From assembly GCF_002884975.1 (NCBI RefSeq), contig NZ_PJKB01000002.1, forward strand, positions 703,369 to 767,368: DNA of 64,000 bases. The letters run 5' to 3'. A program made the position numbers and the translations under genes. Below the pieces are notes generated by a model, which was not told the origin of the DNA, searched no databases, and worked only from the letters and a program-made list of their open reading frames with translations. Position 1 is the stretch's first letter. Every line of letters begins with the position of its first letter. Positions 26,301-33,305 of the stretch are shown piece after piece. The DNA comes from Akkermansia muciniphila. Its GTDB lineage: Bacteria; Verrucomicrobiota; Verrucomicrobiia; Verrucomicrobiales; Akkermansiaceae.

Positions 26301-26474
26301 CTCCGCGGTAAGGCCGGGGGCTTCCGTCTGGATGGTGACGCGCGGAACCTTCAGTTCCGGAAACACGTCCACGGGAATACTCTTCACCACGAAAATGCTG
26401 ATAACCGCCAGCGCAATTGTCAGCAGAATCACGGTGATTCTGTTATTCAGGCAGAATGAAATTAGAAAGTTCAT
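23316..26474 (-). CDS. RND efflux pump, inner-membrane subunit (heavy-metal/CusA-CzcA-like)
   Basis: Proton-driven pump of a tripartite efflux system, 1,052 residues. It starts MNFLISFCLNNRITVILLTI, the usual first helix, and shows the RND topology: two large periplasmic loops and 12 helices. The first-loop pattern PVDVFPELKVPRVTIQTEAPG is typical of heavy-metal RND proteins. The TM4 region reads VAVGDVVDNAIIFVE. The paired Asp and Glu of proton-relay type are there, but the DFG Asp used by zinc/cobalt CzcA pumps is replaced by AVG. The metal is therefore not settled. Last gene of the channel-adaptor-pump operon. Confidence 0.9.
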   Translation of the reverse strand: MNFLISFCLNNRITVILLTIALAVISIFVVKSIPVDVFPELKVPRVTIQTEAPGLTAEEVEQYITIPIESAMNGTAGVKGVRSSSGSGLSFVWVDFDWDKDIYQARQIVTERLGAVRESLPEGTSPELAPIVSVTGEIMLIALTGDKDTSTLDMRQLAEYKLRTRLLAIPGVGQVTVLGGRLPEYQVVYDPNKLKLAGVDLSSLKTAIEESQSSVPAGYLEDVAGQELPIQQDTRTANIEQLNRALVLDHASGILRLQDVAEVKIDGAPRRGDAGFMGEDAVVLSVQKVPGANTLALTQAVDAAVKEFSQSQLPKGMKLHTTAYRQADFIEMSLDNGTETLLIAGAVVMIVIFLTLLNLRTAIITLISMPLSVLFGMMMFPIFGLAINIMTLGGLAVAVGDVVDNAIIFVEIAWRHLNRNAALPEDKRKSKYEVLMKAKGEIVGSISFSSVIILLVFTPVLFLSGLEGQFFRPLGISYMLALLSSLIVAVTITPVLCYMWFKKSKNAATLESGDSFSSRLIKRIYAPILEFCLRFSKTVCAIMAAITLLALWLGSTFGTSFLPPFNEDCYTVFVSTVPGTSLDETERISRKVMKDIEQIPGVLSVTQRTGRAENDEHAEPVSASELLVRVDLKKDQKKLRSAIKERIDGIPGTSSMIGYPLAHRISSALSGSNSEIAINIYGTELPQLRLAAQKAKEILAKMPEVADARANREIMVDTIRVQYNQEALASHGLTMANAAEQVSTAMNGQKLGEVIKNQDHWNIVLRIDPRLKTSMEDIKNLELISPNKKTVRLDDVAQVYREEVSNLILRDNTMRKAMISCNPSPNSNLGDLAKACREQLDPVMNAMGCTVDYDGTIKARESASERLYVLGAIVMVLIVLLLSSALGSVRRAMLTLVNIPLCLVGGIVAVFLASPGTLSSLFGDTYIPPILSVASIVGFVTVIGFAIRSGLILLNRYRALEHKGLKPAEAIREGSLERVVPIIMTSLTTVLGLLPLIWAIDKPGGELLGPLAIVQFGGLVSATILNLLIIPATAKLFSRWISSRRKELEAKS

Positions 26475-26522
26475 CGAATTCCTGTTTCTATTAACCGTTC
26501 TCTAATCACGTTGAGCTGAAAA

Positions 26523-27941
26523 TCAATGTTCCCCTTCGTGGAACTGGCCGTCCGCGTGGAAGTGCCCGGCCGCCTTTTTGCTGCCGGCGTCTCCCGTGGG
26601 CAGGATGTATTTCAATTCATATCCCCCCTTGGTCACGATGGTCTGTCCCGGCGTCAGCCCCTTGACAGGCGTCTTTCCCTGCCGGGCGGGCAGCGTTTCC
26701 ACCTTCTTCATGACGAAGGTGTCGTCCGCCGCCTTGATGAAGACCACGTCGTTCACCCCCACCTTGACGACGGCGCTGTTGGGAACGGGAATAAATCCGT
26801 CCGTGGCGGCGTCATGGGAATACAGGTCCAGCCGGGCAAGCTGTCCGGCATGCGTCCCTTCCGGCATGCGGTCCGGAACGAAGTACAGGGCACGGGACTG
26901 CGTGGCGGGGTCTACCTGGTCCGCCACCCGCAGGGCGCCGTCCAGCACTTCCGTATTTTTTCCACTGGTCAGGGCCAGCTGGGCCTTCGCGTAATGGACG
27001 GGGTCAGCCCCGTAAATGGTGGTGGCGAATTCCAGTTCTCCCTTGTTGGTCATGACGAGGGCGGGCGCGCCCTGTTCCCCCCAGGAACCCTGGGTCATGT
27101 TCACGGACTGGACGGAGCCGTCTGCCGCGGCGTACACGTAAAGGAGGTTGTTTTTCAACGCTCCGGAATCCGTCACCAGCTTCAGTTTATTATTGCTGGC
27201 GTCCAGAGCGGCCCGGAGGCTGTGGATTTCCGCTTCCTTGAACTGGATGGAGGTGTTCAATTCACTGTTACGGGTGCCTATTTTTTCCAGTTGGGCCCGG
27301 CGTTCCTTGAGGGTATTGAGTTCCGCCGCGGCGCGGTCTAGAGCGGCCTGCGCCTGGGAGGCGTTTCCCTCCATCTCCACAATATCCGGAGAGGCCAGCG
27401 TGTACAGCAATTCCCCCTTCCGTACCTGCTGGGCGGACTTGACGTTGAAGGTGACGCGCCCGGCGGCGGGAAGGGCGTATGTAGTCACCGCATGGGGAGG
27501 GATGACCATCTGCCCGTGAAGGGTCTTTTCCGCGCCGTGGGAGGCTTCCGTCACCTTCTCAAAGCGCATGTCCAGGGAATGGCGCGCTTTTTCATCCACA
27601 TGCACGGGAATCATATCCCCGGGCTGGCCGGAACCTTTCTCCGCGGCCTCTTCATGTTCGTGGTCGCCCGTGCAGGCTTCCCCCTCTGCATGCTGGTGGC
27701 CCTCAGGCTCGTGGTCGCCTGTGCAGACGGAGCCGTCCGCGTGCTTGTGTTCCTCATGGGCGTGTTCTTCGGTGCAGGTTTCCCCTTCCTTGTGCTGGTG
27801 GCCGTCATGGTCGTGGTCCGCCGTGCACGCAGTGCCGTCCTCGTGCTTGTGTTCTGCGGGGGCCTGTTGTTCTCCGCGTGCGGGGGTGAGGCCAAAAACG
27901 GGAGCGAAGCCCAGGATAATGGAAAAATAAAGACGTTTCAT
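26523..27941 (-). CDS. RND efflux periplasmic adaptor with Cys/His repeat N-terminus
   Basis: Membrane-fusion protein linking the RND pump to the outer-membrane channel. From MKRLYFSIILGFAPVFGL (start 27941) it has 472 residues with a signal peptide. Residues 31-98 are four 17-residue repeats of the type HxHxxGxxCTxxH. The remaining part is a normal adaptor: barrel-sandwich and hairpin (NASQAQAALDRAAAELNTLK) and a beta-barrel domain. The C-terminus is again His-rich (GHFHADGQFHEGEH). The repeats suggest metal capture before export. It starts 23 bases after the channel gene. Confidence 0.9.
   Translation of the reverse strand: MKRLYFSIILGFAPVFGLTPARGEQQAPAEHKHEDGTACTADHDHDGHQHKEGETCTEEHAHEEHKHADGSVCTGDHEPEGHQHAEGEACTGDHEHEEAAEKGSGQPGDMIPVHVDEKARHSLDMRFEKVTEASHGAEKTLHGQMVIPPHAVTTYALPAAGRVTFNVKSAQQVRKGELLYTLASPDIVEMEGNASQAQAALDRAAAELNTLKERRAQLEKIGTRNSELNTSIQFKEAEIHSLRAALDASNNKLKLVTDSGALKNNLLYVYAAADGSVQSVNMTQGSWGEQGAPALVMTNKGELEFATTIYGADPVHYAKAQLALTSGKNTEVLDGALRVADQVDPATQSRALYFVPDRMPEGTHAGQLARLDLYSHDAATDGFIPVPNSAVVKVGVNDVVFIKAADDTFVMKKVETLPARQGKTPVKGLTPGQTIVTKGGYELKYILPTGDAGSKKAAGHFHADGQFHEGEH
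27648..27851 (-). repeat. Four tandem 51-bp repeats coding for Cys/His motifs
   Basis: Codons 31-98 of the adaptor gene. The cysteines are at residues 39, 56, 73 and 90, exactly 17 codons apart. The units read HKHEDGTACTADH, HQHKEGETCTEEH, HKHADGSVCTGDH and HQHAEGEACTGDH, so units 1 and 3 and units 2 and 4 resemble each other most, which suggests duplication of a pair. Confidence 0.9.
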
Positions 27942-27964
27942 ATTCGTTAACAATGGTGGCAAGT

Positions 27965-29254
27965 TTATTTGGATTGAAGGTTGGCGTGGGTGAGGTAGCG
28001 GAGCTGGGCTTGAATGGCCAGCAGCTTGTCCAGGTTGTCCAGGAAGGCCAGGCGGCTTTCATAAAGCTGGTGGCGGTTTTCAGCCAGTTCCAGCAGGGAA
28101 GCTTCCCCAATGCCGTGCAGTTTTTCCATGGTACGGACGGAAGAGGCGAAGGACTCCATGCGCTGAAGCTCCGTCCGGCAGTGGCGCAGCACCATCTGCT
28201 GGCTGGCGTCAAGCTGGCGCGCGTTGAATAATTCCGTCTTCCAGAGCTGGATGGTTTCCTGTCTGGACATATCCCGTGCTCCGCGGGATTCCGCAACGGC
28301 CTTGCGGTTGCGGTTCCAGAGGGGGATATTGAACCCTATTTCCCCGCCTACTTCCTTTTCACCGTCGTCACGGGTAAAGGAAGGCCCCAGTTCCAGTTCC
28401 GGATACTGGCGGCGGATTTCCGTCTTGAATAACGTTTCTGTGGTGGCGTAGGTTGCCAGCTGGGCCTTGATTTTGGGGGCTGCCGTCAGGGCGGAGGGCC
28501 CCGGTGCCGGAACAGCGGGGGGAAGCTGGAAACCCTGTTCCGTGCGGAAGCCGAGCTTCCGGGCCGCAGAGGGGTGCAGCCCCATCAGCCTGACCAGTTC
28601 CATCTTCTGTTCCAGCTCTGTTTCCGTCACAGTCTGGAGTTCCCGGATGGCGTCATTCATACGCTGGGAAGCCACCTGGCGGGAGGAAAATTCCACTTCC
28701 CCTGCTCCGATGAGCTTTTCAATCGTACTGTTTTCATTCCTGACCGCCGCCAGGCGTTCCCGGATGACCGCCTGTCGGCGCCGGGTGACGGCGAGTTTGC
28801 TCCAGGCCTGGTCCAGGGAACTGAGAAAATCCAGTTCCGCCTGGCGGAGGGTCCAGAAGTCCGCCTCCTTGTATTGTTCCGCCACCTTCTTTTCCAGGGC
28901 GGGGAGACCGGTCACGGGAATGGTGAAGCCCAGGCTGCCGGACATGTTGAGCGTGTTCTCCTGGAGGACTTGTTCGATATCCCAGGAAAAGGACGGATCA
29001 TTCCACCAGCCCGATTGTTTGGCGGCTTCATTGCTGGACGCCAGCTTCAGGCGTGCCTTGTTCAGGTCCGGATTCATGACCAGGCCGATCTGGCGTGCCT
29101 GGTTCCGGGTGACGGAGGTGTGTGAGTCCACGCGGGACGCCTCTTTCCAGGAGGCTTCCTCCGCGTTCAGGTCAATGGGGGCGCTATGGTAGACGCTGCA
29201 TGAGCTGAGGAAGGCGGTCAGGCCGAGCCCAGCGAAAAATGGTATGGATTTCAT
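27965..29254 (-). CDS. TolC/CusC-type outer-membrane efflux channel lipoprotein
   Basis: Outer-membrane factor of the tripartite pump. The start at 29254 gives 429 residues with a signal peptide and lipobox LSSC (Cys19). The body shows long helical segments with the repeated pattern of TolC proteins (LGFTIPVTGLPALEKKVAEQ; GFNIPLWNRNRKAVAESRG). An in-frame ATG 33 bases upstream would spoil the signal peptide. First gene of the channel-adaptor-pump operon. Confidence 0.9.
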   Translation of the reverse strand: MKSIPFFAGLGLTAFLSSCSVYHSAPIDLNAEEASWKEASRVDSHTSVTRNQARQIGLVMNPDLNKARLKLASSNEAAKQSGWWNDPSFSWDIEQVLQENTLNMSGSLGFTIPVTGLPALEKKVAEQYKEADFWTLRQAELDFLSSLDQAWSKLAVTRRRQAVIRERLAAVRNENSTIEKLIGAGEVEFSSRQVASQRMNDAIRELQTVTETELEQKMELVRLMGLHPSAARKLGFRTEQGFQLPPAVPAPGPSALTAAPKIKAQLATYATTETLFKTEIRRQYPELELGPSFTRDDGEKEVGGEIGFNIPLWNRNRKAVAESRGARDMSRQETIQLWKTELFNARQLDASQQMVLRHCRTELQRMESFASSVRTMEKLHGIGEASLLELAENRHQLYESRLAFLDNLDKLLAIQAQLRYLTHANLQSK

Positions 29255-29366
29255 GATGAAAAAGAAAATGGAGATAGTTCGTCTCAATCAGGTTTGGACA
29301 ATGCGGCAGATCATTCTGCGGAAACAAACAAGGCCGGACGCAATTAAAAAGTAGCGTTCAGCTGGA

Positions 29367-29382
29367 AACGTCCCGGGACGTT
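29367..29382. promoter_or_regulatory. Perfect 16-bp palindrome upstream of the efflux operon
   Basis: AACGTCCCGGGACGTT with no central spacer, 112 bases before the channel gene and 16 bases after the stop of the Cys-rich gene. It could be a repressor site for the efflux operon or, with the flanking GGA and TCC bases, a weak terminator hairpin. I cannot choose between them. Confidence 0.4.
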
Positions 29383-29398
29383 CCTGAAAAAGGGACCG

Positions 29399-29827
29399 TT
29401 AAATCAGCAGGGGAAGCTGAAAGCCTTCATGTACCGGGCCGTCGTCCCTGAAGGGGTCGGGGGTATCCGGTATGGCGGAATCCGATGTTTGGCTTGTTAA
29501 AAGAAGAGGCTGCGCCAGATGGTGGAAATCCGGTAACGTCTGCCAGATGATGCAGGGCTGGGGAAGCGGCGCGTGAAGGACGGGCAGCGCCAGGCCGTCA
29601 ATTTCCAGCCGCTGGTGCTCGCAGAGGTGCCCGGCCAGGGGGCTGGAAGTGCTGCTGCCGGGGGCATGGTCCCCGCGGCATTCGCATGGGGCCGCATCCT
29701 GATGGCAGGAGCAGGAAAAGAGGAAGACCTCTTCATGGCACGGACATACGGAAACCATGCCCGTTCCGCCTACGACGACCAGCAGAAGGGTGAGCAGCAT
29801 AATGCCGTTGCGCAATGCTCTAACCAT
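29399..29827 (-). CDS. Cys/His-rich secreted or anchored protein of unknown function
   Basis: 142 residues with an N-terminal hydrophobic segment (GIMLLTLLLVVVGGTGMV, residues 8-25), followed at once by a cluster of Cys and His: CPCHEE, SCSCHQD, CECRGDH, HLCEHQ. The C-terminal half has no recognisable domain. It precedes the metal-RND operon on the same strand, and its ligands suggest metal binding or sensing in the periplasm. This is an inference from composition and position; no family recognised. Confidence 0.65.
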   Translation of the reverse strand: MVRALRNGIMLLTLLLVVVGGTGMVSVCPCHEEVFLFSCSCHQDAAPCECRGDHAPGSSTSSPLAGHLCEHQRLEIDGLALPVLHAPLPQPCIIWQTLPDFHHLAQPLLLTSQTSDSAIPDTPDPFRDDGPVHEGFQLPLLI

Positions 29828-29910
29828 GGTATGCCGCGAATCCTAGAAAGGAGCGGGGGAAGCGTCAAGAGCAAAGTGGCGGATGTCGGAACCTTGAAGG
29901 AACCGGGCTG

Positions 29911-30936
29911 TTATTTCCCAGCCGCTTTACGGAGCAGGTCCACGGTGTGTTCAAAGGCTACGCCGCGCACGTCAATGATCTGGGAGTTTTCCGCTACGGC
30001 TCCGGTGATTTCCTCCTTGAATTTTCCGGCCTGTTCCTCCGTGAGCAGGTTTTTAGAGATCAGGGAGCGCGTAATGAGCTGGAGAACGTACTCCGTTTCC
30101 ACAAAGGACTGGCGGCCTACCGCCTTTTTCATGGCTTCCATGAATTCGGGGGCGTGTTCAGGCGAGAGGGCCGCAACAGCTTTTTCATAAGCCTGTGCAA
30201 AGGTGTTCACCGGGGCCTTGGAAACTTCCGTCTTGGTCAGGTCAAAGCTGGATTGGTAGGCAAGGGCCCCTTCCTCCGCCAGTTGAAGGGCGTTCTTGCC
30301 GAATTTGTTGACGGCATTCATGTCCGCCCCTTTTTCCAGCAGCAGGGCTGCCACCTGGAAGTTGCCGCGCATGGCCGCCAGCATCAGCGGCGTAAAGCCG
30401 TTGCCCTCCCGGTTGTTGATGTCCGCCTTCTTTTCAATCAGCATGTCGGACAAGCGGTCCAGGCCGCTCCAGGACGCCCAGTGCAGGGCGGTCCATCCGT
30501 CCTTGTCCTTCTGGTCGATTTCCACGCGGGTATCTTCCAGCAGGCGTCCCAGGTAGGGCGCGCGCTTGGCTTCCAGCTTCAGTGTGGTTTCAATGTTGTT
30601 GTAGTTGGCATAGCACACCCACATGACGGGCGTCCTGCCGTGGGGGTCCGTCATGTTGACGAAGGCTTTTCCTTCCTTCGCCGCCAGTTGCTCCCCTTCT
30701 TCCAGAGTTTGGTCGAATTCCTTCATTCCCTTGACCCTGGCTTCCTGTTCCTCCTGTTCGGAGGAGGCATTGACTTCCTTGGCCTCCGCCTTTTTCATCA
30801 CGGTGATGAGGTCCAGGGCCGGATTGGGGTCTCCGGAGAAGGATTTGGAAACCACCAGGCTGATGCCGCCCAAAATGGAACTGAAAGCCACCAGGATGAG
30901 GGAGTCCACAATGATGTTGCGCGTGTGCTGGTTCAT
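29911..30936 (-). CDS. Membrane-anchored ankyrin-repeat protein
   Basis: 341 residues with an N-terminal membrane helix (IIVDSLILVAFSSILGGISL, residues 8-27), a charged linker, then ankyrin repeats around residues 97-215. Clear units are GWTALHWASWSGLDRLSDML and GFTPLMLAAMRGNFQVAALL followed by EKGADMNAVNKFGKNALQLA. The C-terminal third is helical and unassigned. It starts 12 bases after the MFS transporter gene and is likely cotranscribed, so it may assist that transporter; this is positional inference. Confidence 0.85.
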   Translation of the reverse strand: MNQHTRNIIVDSLILVAFSSILGGISLVVSKSFSGDPNPALDLITVMKKAEAKEVNASSEQEEQEARVKGMKEFDQTLEEGEQLAAKEGKAFVNMTDPHGRTPVMWVCYANYNNIETTLKLEAKRAPYLGRLLEDTRVEIDQKDKDGWTALHWASWSGLDRLSDMLIEKKADINNREGNGFTPLMLAAMRGNFQVAALLLEKGADMNAVNKFGKNALQLAEEGALAYQSSFDLTKTEVSKAPVNTFAQAYEKAVAALSPEHAPEFMEAMKKAVGRQSFVETEYVLQLITRSLISKNLLTEEQAGKFKEEITGAVAENSQIIDVRGVAFEHTVDLLRKAAGK

Positions 30937-30948
30937 CGTCTTGAGAGG

Positions 30949-32430
30949 TTAGGAGTTGGCTTCCGTGAGTTCTTCCGCCGTAACGGCGGGGTCCATTTCC
31001 GTTTCAATGGCCGCAATGAGCGGGGAGTCCGCATCTTCCTCCGGGTGGTCGGAGGTGATGGTCTTGCGGGTCATGATGATGGCAATGGGGCTGATGACGG
31101 CCATGGCCAGGTAAATGGTCCACATGAATTCGGGTGAATCCCAGAAGCCGATGTGCCCGGTATCCATTTTGGCGCAGATGCCGTCGTAGCAGAGGTAGGC
31201 GACCAGCAGGCCACCGATGATGCCGTTGATGGGCTTGGCAATGAACATGGGCAATGCCGCCAGGGACATGTAGGAGGCCACCTTGTCCTTGGGCGCCACA
31301 CGGGCCACATATTCCGAGAAACGGGGAGAGAAAAGCAGTTCCCCGAACGCGAACACCAGAATCTGCGTCACAATGGCTACCAGATACGCCTGGGAGCGCG
31401 TTTCAATGCCGGGCACCACATAGTACCATTCAATGGGAATGGCCATGAAGACAAGGGAGAAAGCGGAAATGGACATGCCCACGATCATGAGGCTGACGGT
31501 GGAGAAGCGTCCCAGCACCGGAATGAGCAGGATAAGCCCGGAAACGATGATGGCCGGGTTGATGGCATTGATGGAGCCGATGGCAAAGTCATCATACAGG
31601 GTGCGAACGTAGTATTTGGGCATGACCAGGAATTGCAGCGTGAAGACGATGCGCACGCCCATGGTCAGCACCAGGAAGAGGATGAGCTTGCGGAAGGCTG
31701 ATTCCTTCCACACTTCCCGGAAAAGCTGCAGGGGACGGCGGAGGGGCGCTTTCAGGTTAGCCTCCTTTTCACTGGGTTCCGCGTAATTGTCTTCGTCAAT
31801 GAAGCGGGTGGTGATGCAGCCCAGCAGCACCATCAGCGTGCCGAAGTTGATGATCCAGTAGCCGCCGTCCACGGCGCCGAAGTGCTTGCGGAAGAATTCA
31901 ATCAGGAATACGTTCGCGATCACGGCGGCGATGTTCATCAGCAGGTAATAGATATTGAACCCCGTGGCGCGCGCATTCAGCGGGGCGAAGCGCCGGATGG
32001 AGGTCTGGATGACGGGTGACATGAACGCCGTGCCGAAGGACATGATCAGAATCCCCGTCATGACCACCAGCCTCCCGGAGTCCACGGTGGGGCTCAGATC
32101 CGGCCCGAATCCCATGATGAGACGCCCGGCGATGAGGATGATGAAGCCGATCAGGTACGTGCGCCTTATGCCGATGATGTCGCAGATGGAACCCACCGCA
32201 AAGACGAAGGCGGAGATGAACAGGGTGTACAGCCCCACCCACAGGGCCGCGTCCGCATCGTTGAAACTGCAATAGTCCGTCAGGTAGAGGACAAATACCG
32301 TAATCAGGGAGAAGTAGGCCATGCCGTCAAAGAACTGGACGACGTTGGTGAGCCAGAAATCTTTGGATACGGTTTTTAGGATTTTGAACTCGGAAAAGTA
32401 CTTGATGATAGGGTTGGCGGACTCGTTCAT
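30949..32430 (-). CDS. MFS transporter (possibly peptide/POT-like)
   Basis: 493 residues with about 12 hydrophobic segments. Family-like stretches include FFDGMAYFSLITVFVLYLT at the first helix and a loop GSICDIIGIRRTYLIGFIIL in the place of the MFS 2-3 signature. The substrate cannot be read from sequence. It has a long acidic C-terminal tail (SDHPEEDADSPLIAAIETEM). It is followed at 12 bases by the ankyrin gene. Confidence 0.8.
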   Translation of the reverse strand: MNESANPIIKYFSEFKILKTVSKDFWLTNVVQFFDGMAYFSLITVFVLYLTDYCSFNDADAALWVGLYTLFISAFVFAVGSICDIIGIRRTYLIGFIILIAGRLIMGFGPDLSPTVDSGRLVVMTGILIMSFGTAFMSPVIQTSIRRFAPLNARATGFNIYYLLMNIAAVIANVFLIEFFRKHFGAVDGGYWIINFGTLMVLLGCITTRFIDEDNYAEPSEKEANLKAPLRRPLQLFREVWKESAFRKLILFLVLTMGVRIVFTLQFLVMPKYYVRTLYDDFAIGSINAINPAIIVSGLILLIPVLGRFSTVSLMIVGMSISAFSLVFMAIPIEWYYVVPGIETRSQAYLVAIVTQILVFAFGELLFSPRFSEYVARVAPKDKVASYMSLAALPMFIAKPINGIIGGLLVAYLCYDGICAKMDTGHIGFWDSPEFMWTIYLAMAVISPIAIIMTRKTITSDHPEEDADSPLIAAIETEMDPAVTAEELTEANS

Positions 32431-32552
32431 GCAGAAGAGAGTAAATTTTGACGACGGTGGAAGAGTGAGTTACCCGCACCCCCGTTTCAAGTTTTTTTCT
32501 CTCAAAAGCCGGATTAACCGGAAAAATGCGCGCCGCCGCCACGGCGCGTCCC

Positions 32553-33197
32553 CTATCTGGGCAGAATGCGCCGGAAGCCCGCCACATTGCACCATGACAG
32601 CGCCTTCAGGCATTGTTCCACGGCCATGGCGTCAGAGGGTAGCAGGGGCCACAGTCCGGCCTCTTTCAGCCCTGATTTGGCTATTTCCGCCGCTTTCCAT
32701 TCACGGAACTGGGTAGGAAGGGCGGAGAAGGTGAAGAAGGCCCAGCAGGCCAGCCCGATAGCCAGCGCAATCTGGAACTTCAACAGCCCGGTGGCCAGCA
32801 TCCCCAGCAGGATAAGAGCCGTGAAGAATGGAATCATCATGGCGCGGCCGGAGGCTGTCTTGCGGGCTTTGGCCGCCGCAGGGTCTTCCCTGACCAGGCT
32901 GCTCATGGCCCAGGTGTGGGCCACGCAGGCCAGGCGCCCCGCTGTCACCTTGCCCTCCCAGGCGGGGGGCAGGCTGATGAGGCCGTTTTCATCCACACCG
33001 GGAAAGCGGGCCTCCGCCAGTTTCCTCTGGCGCTTCTCCGCGCCGTCCAGGCGGTGGACCAGCCCCGCCGGACCCGGAAATCCCGGCAATTCCCGCGATT
33101 CGTAGGTACGCAGCGGAATGACCCCCTTGGTGAAGCGCAACGCGGCAATGACGCCGAGCACGACCACGGAAAGGAATATCACTACTGCGAATAGCAT
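32553..33197 (-). CDS. Membrane protein, possibly a degenerate YugP-type peptidase
   Basis: 214 residues from MLFAVVIFLSVVVLGVIAAL (start 33197); a much longer in-frame extension upstream overlaps the divergent sulfatase and is rejected. It has one N-terminal and two or three central membrane helices. The C-terminal pattern LPTQFREWKAAEIAKSGL, ending in an ALSWCNVAGF segment, resembles the end of membrane zinc metallopeptidases of the YugP family. However, the HExxH zinc motif is absent; the matching area reads CVAHTWAMS. If related, it is probably not an active protease. Divergent from the sulfatase gene. Confidence 0.6.
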   Translation of the reverse strand: MLFAVVIFLSVVVLGVIAALRFTKGVIPLRTYESRELPGFPGPAGLVHRLDGAEKRQRKLAEARFPGVDENGLISLPPAWEGKVTAGRLACVAHTWAMSSLVREDPAAAKARKTASGRAMMIPFFTALILLGMLATGLLKFQIALAIGLACWAFFTFSALPTQFREWKAAEIAKSGLKEAGLWPLLPSDAMAVEQCLKALSWCNVAGFRRILPR

Positions 33198-33305
33198 AGA
33201 CGGCTTTTTCGCATACGTCCGGATGCCCGTCAATCTCCCCGGATGGCATGAAGGCGGTCTTTTCAGCTTGATTAACACGGCAGGCGTTAAGTACAACAAT
33301 CCGTC

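Noticed and set aside
24486-26459. 657-codon open frame on the plus strand
   Set aside because: Antisense to the RND pump gene; translation is His/Gly-rich with no known motif.
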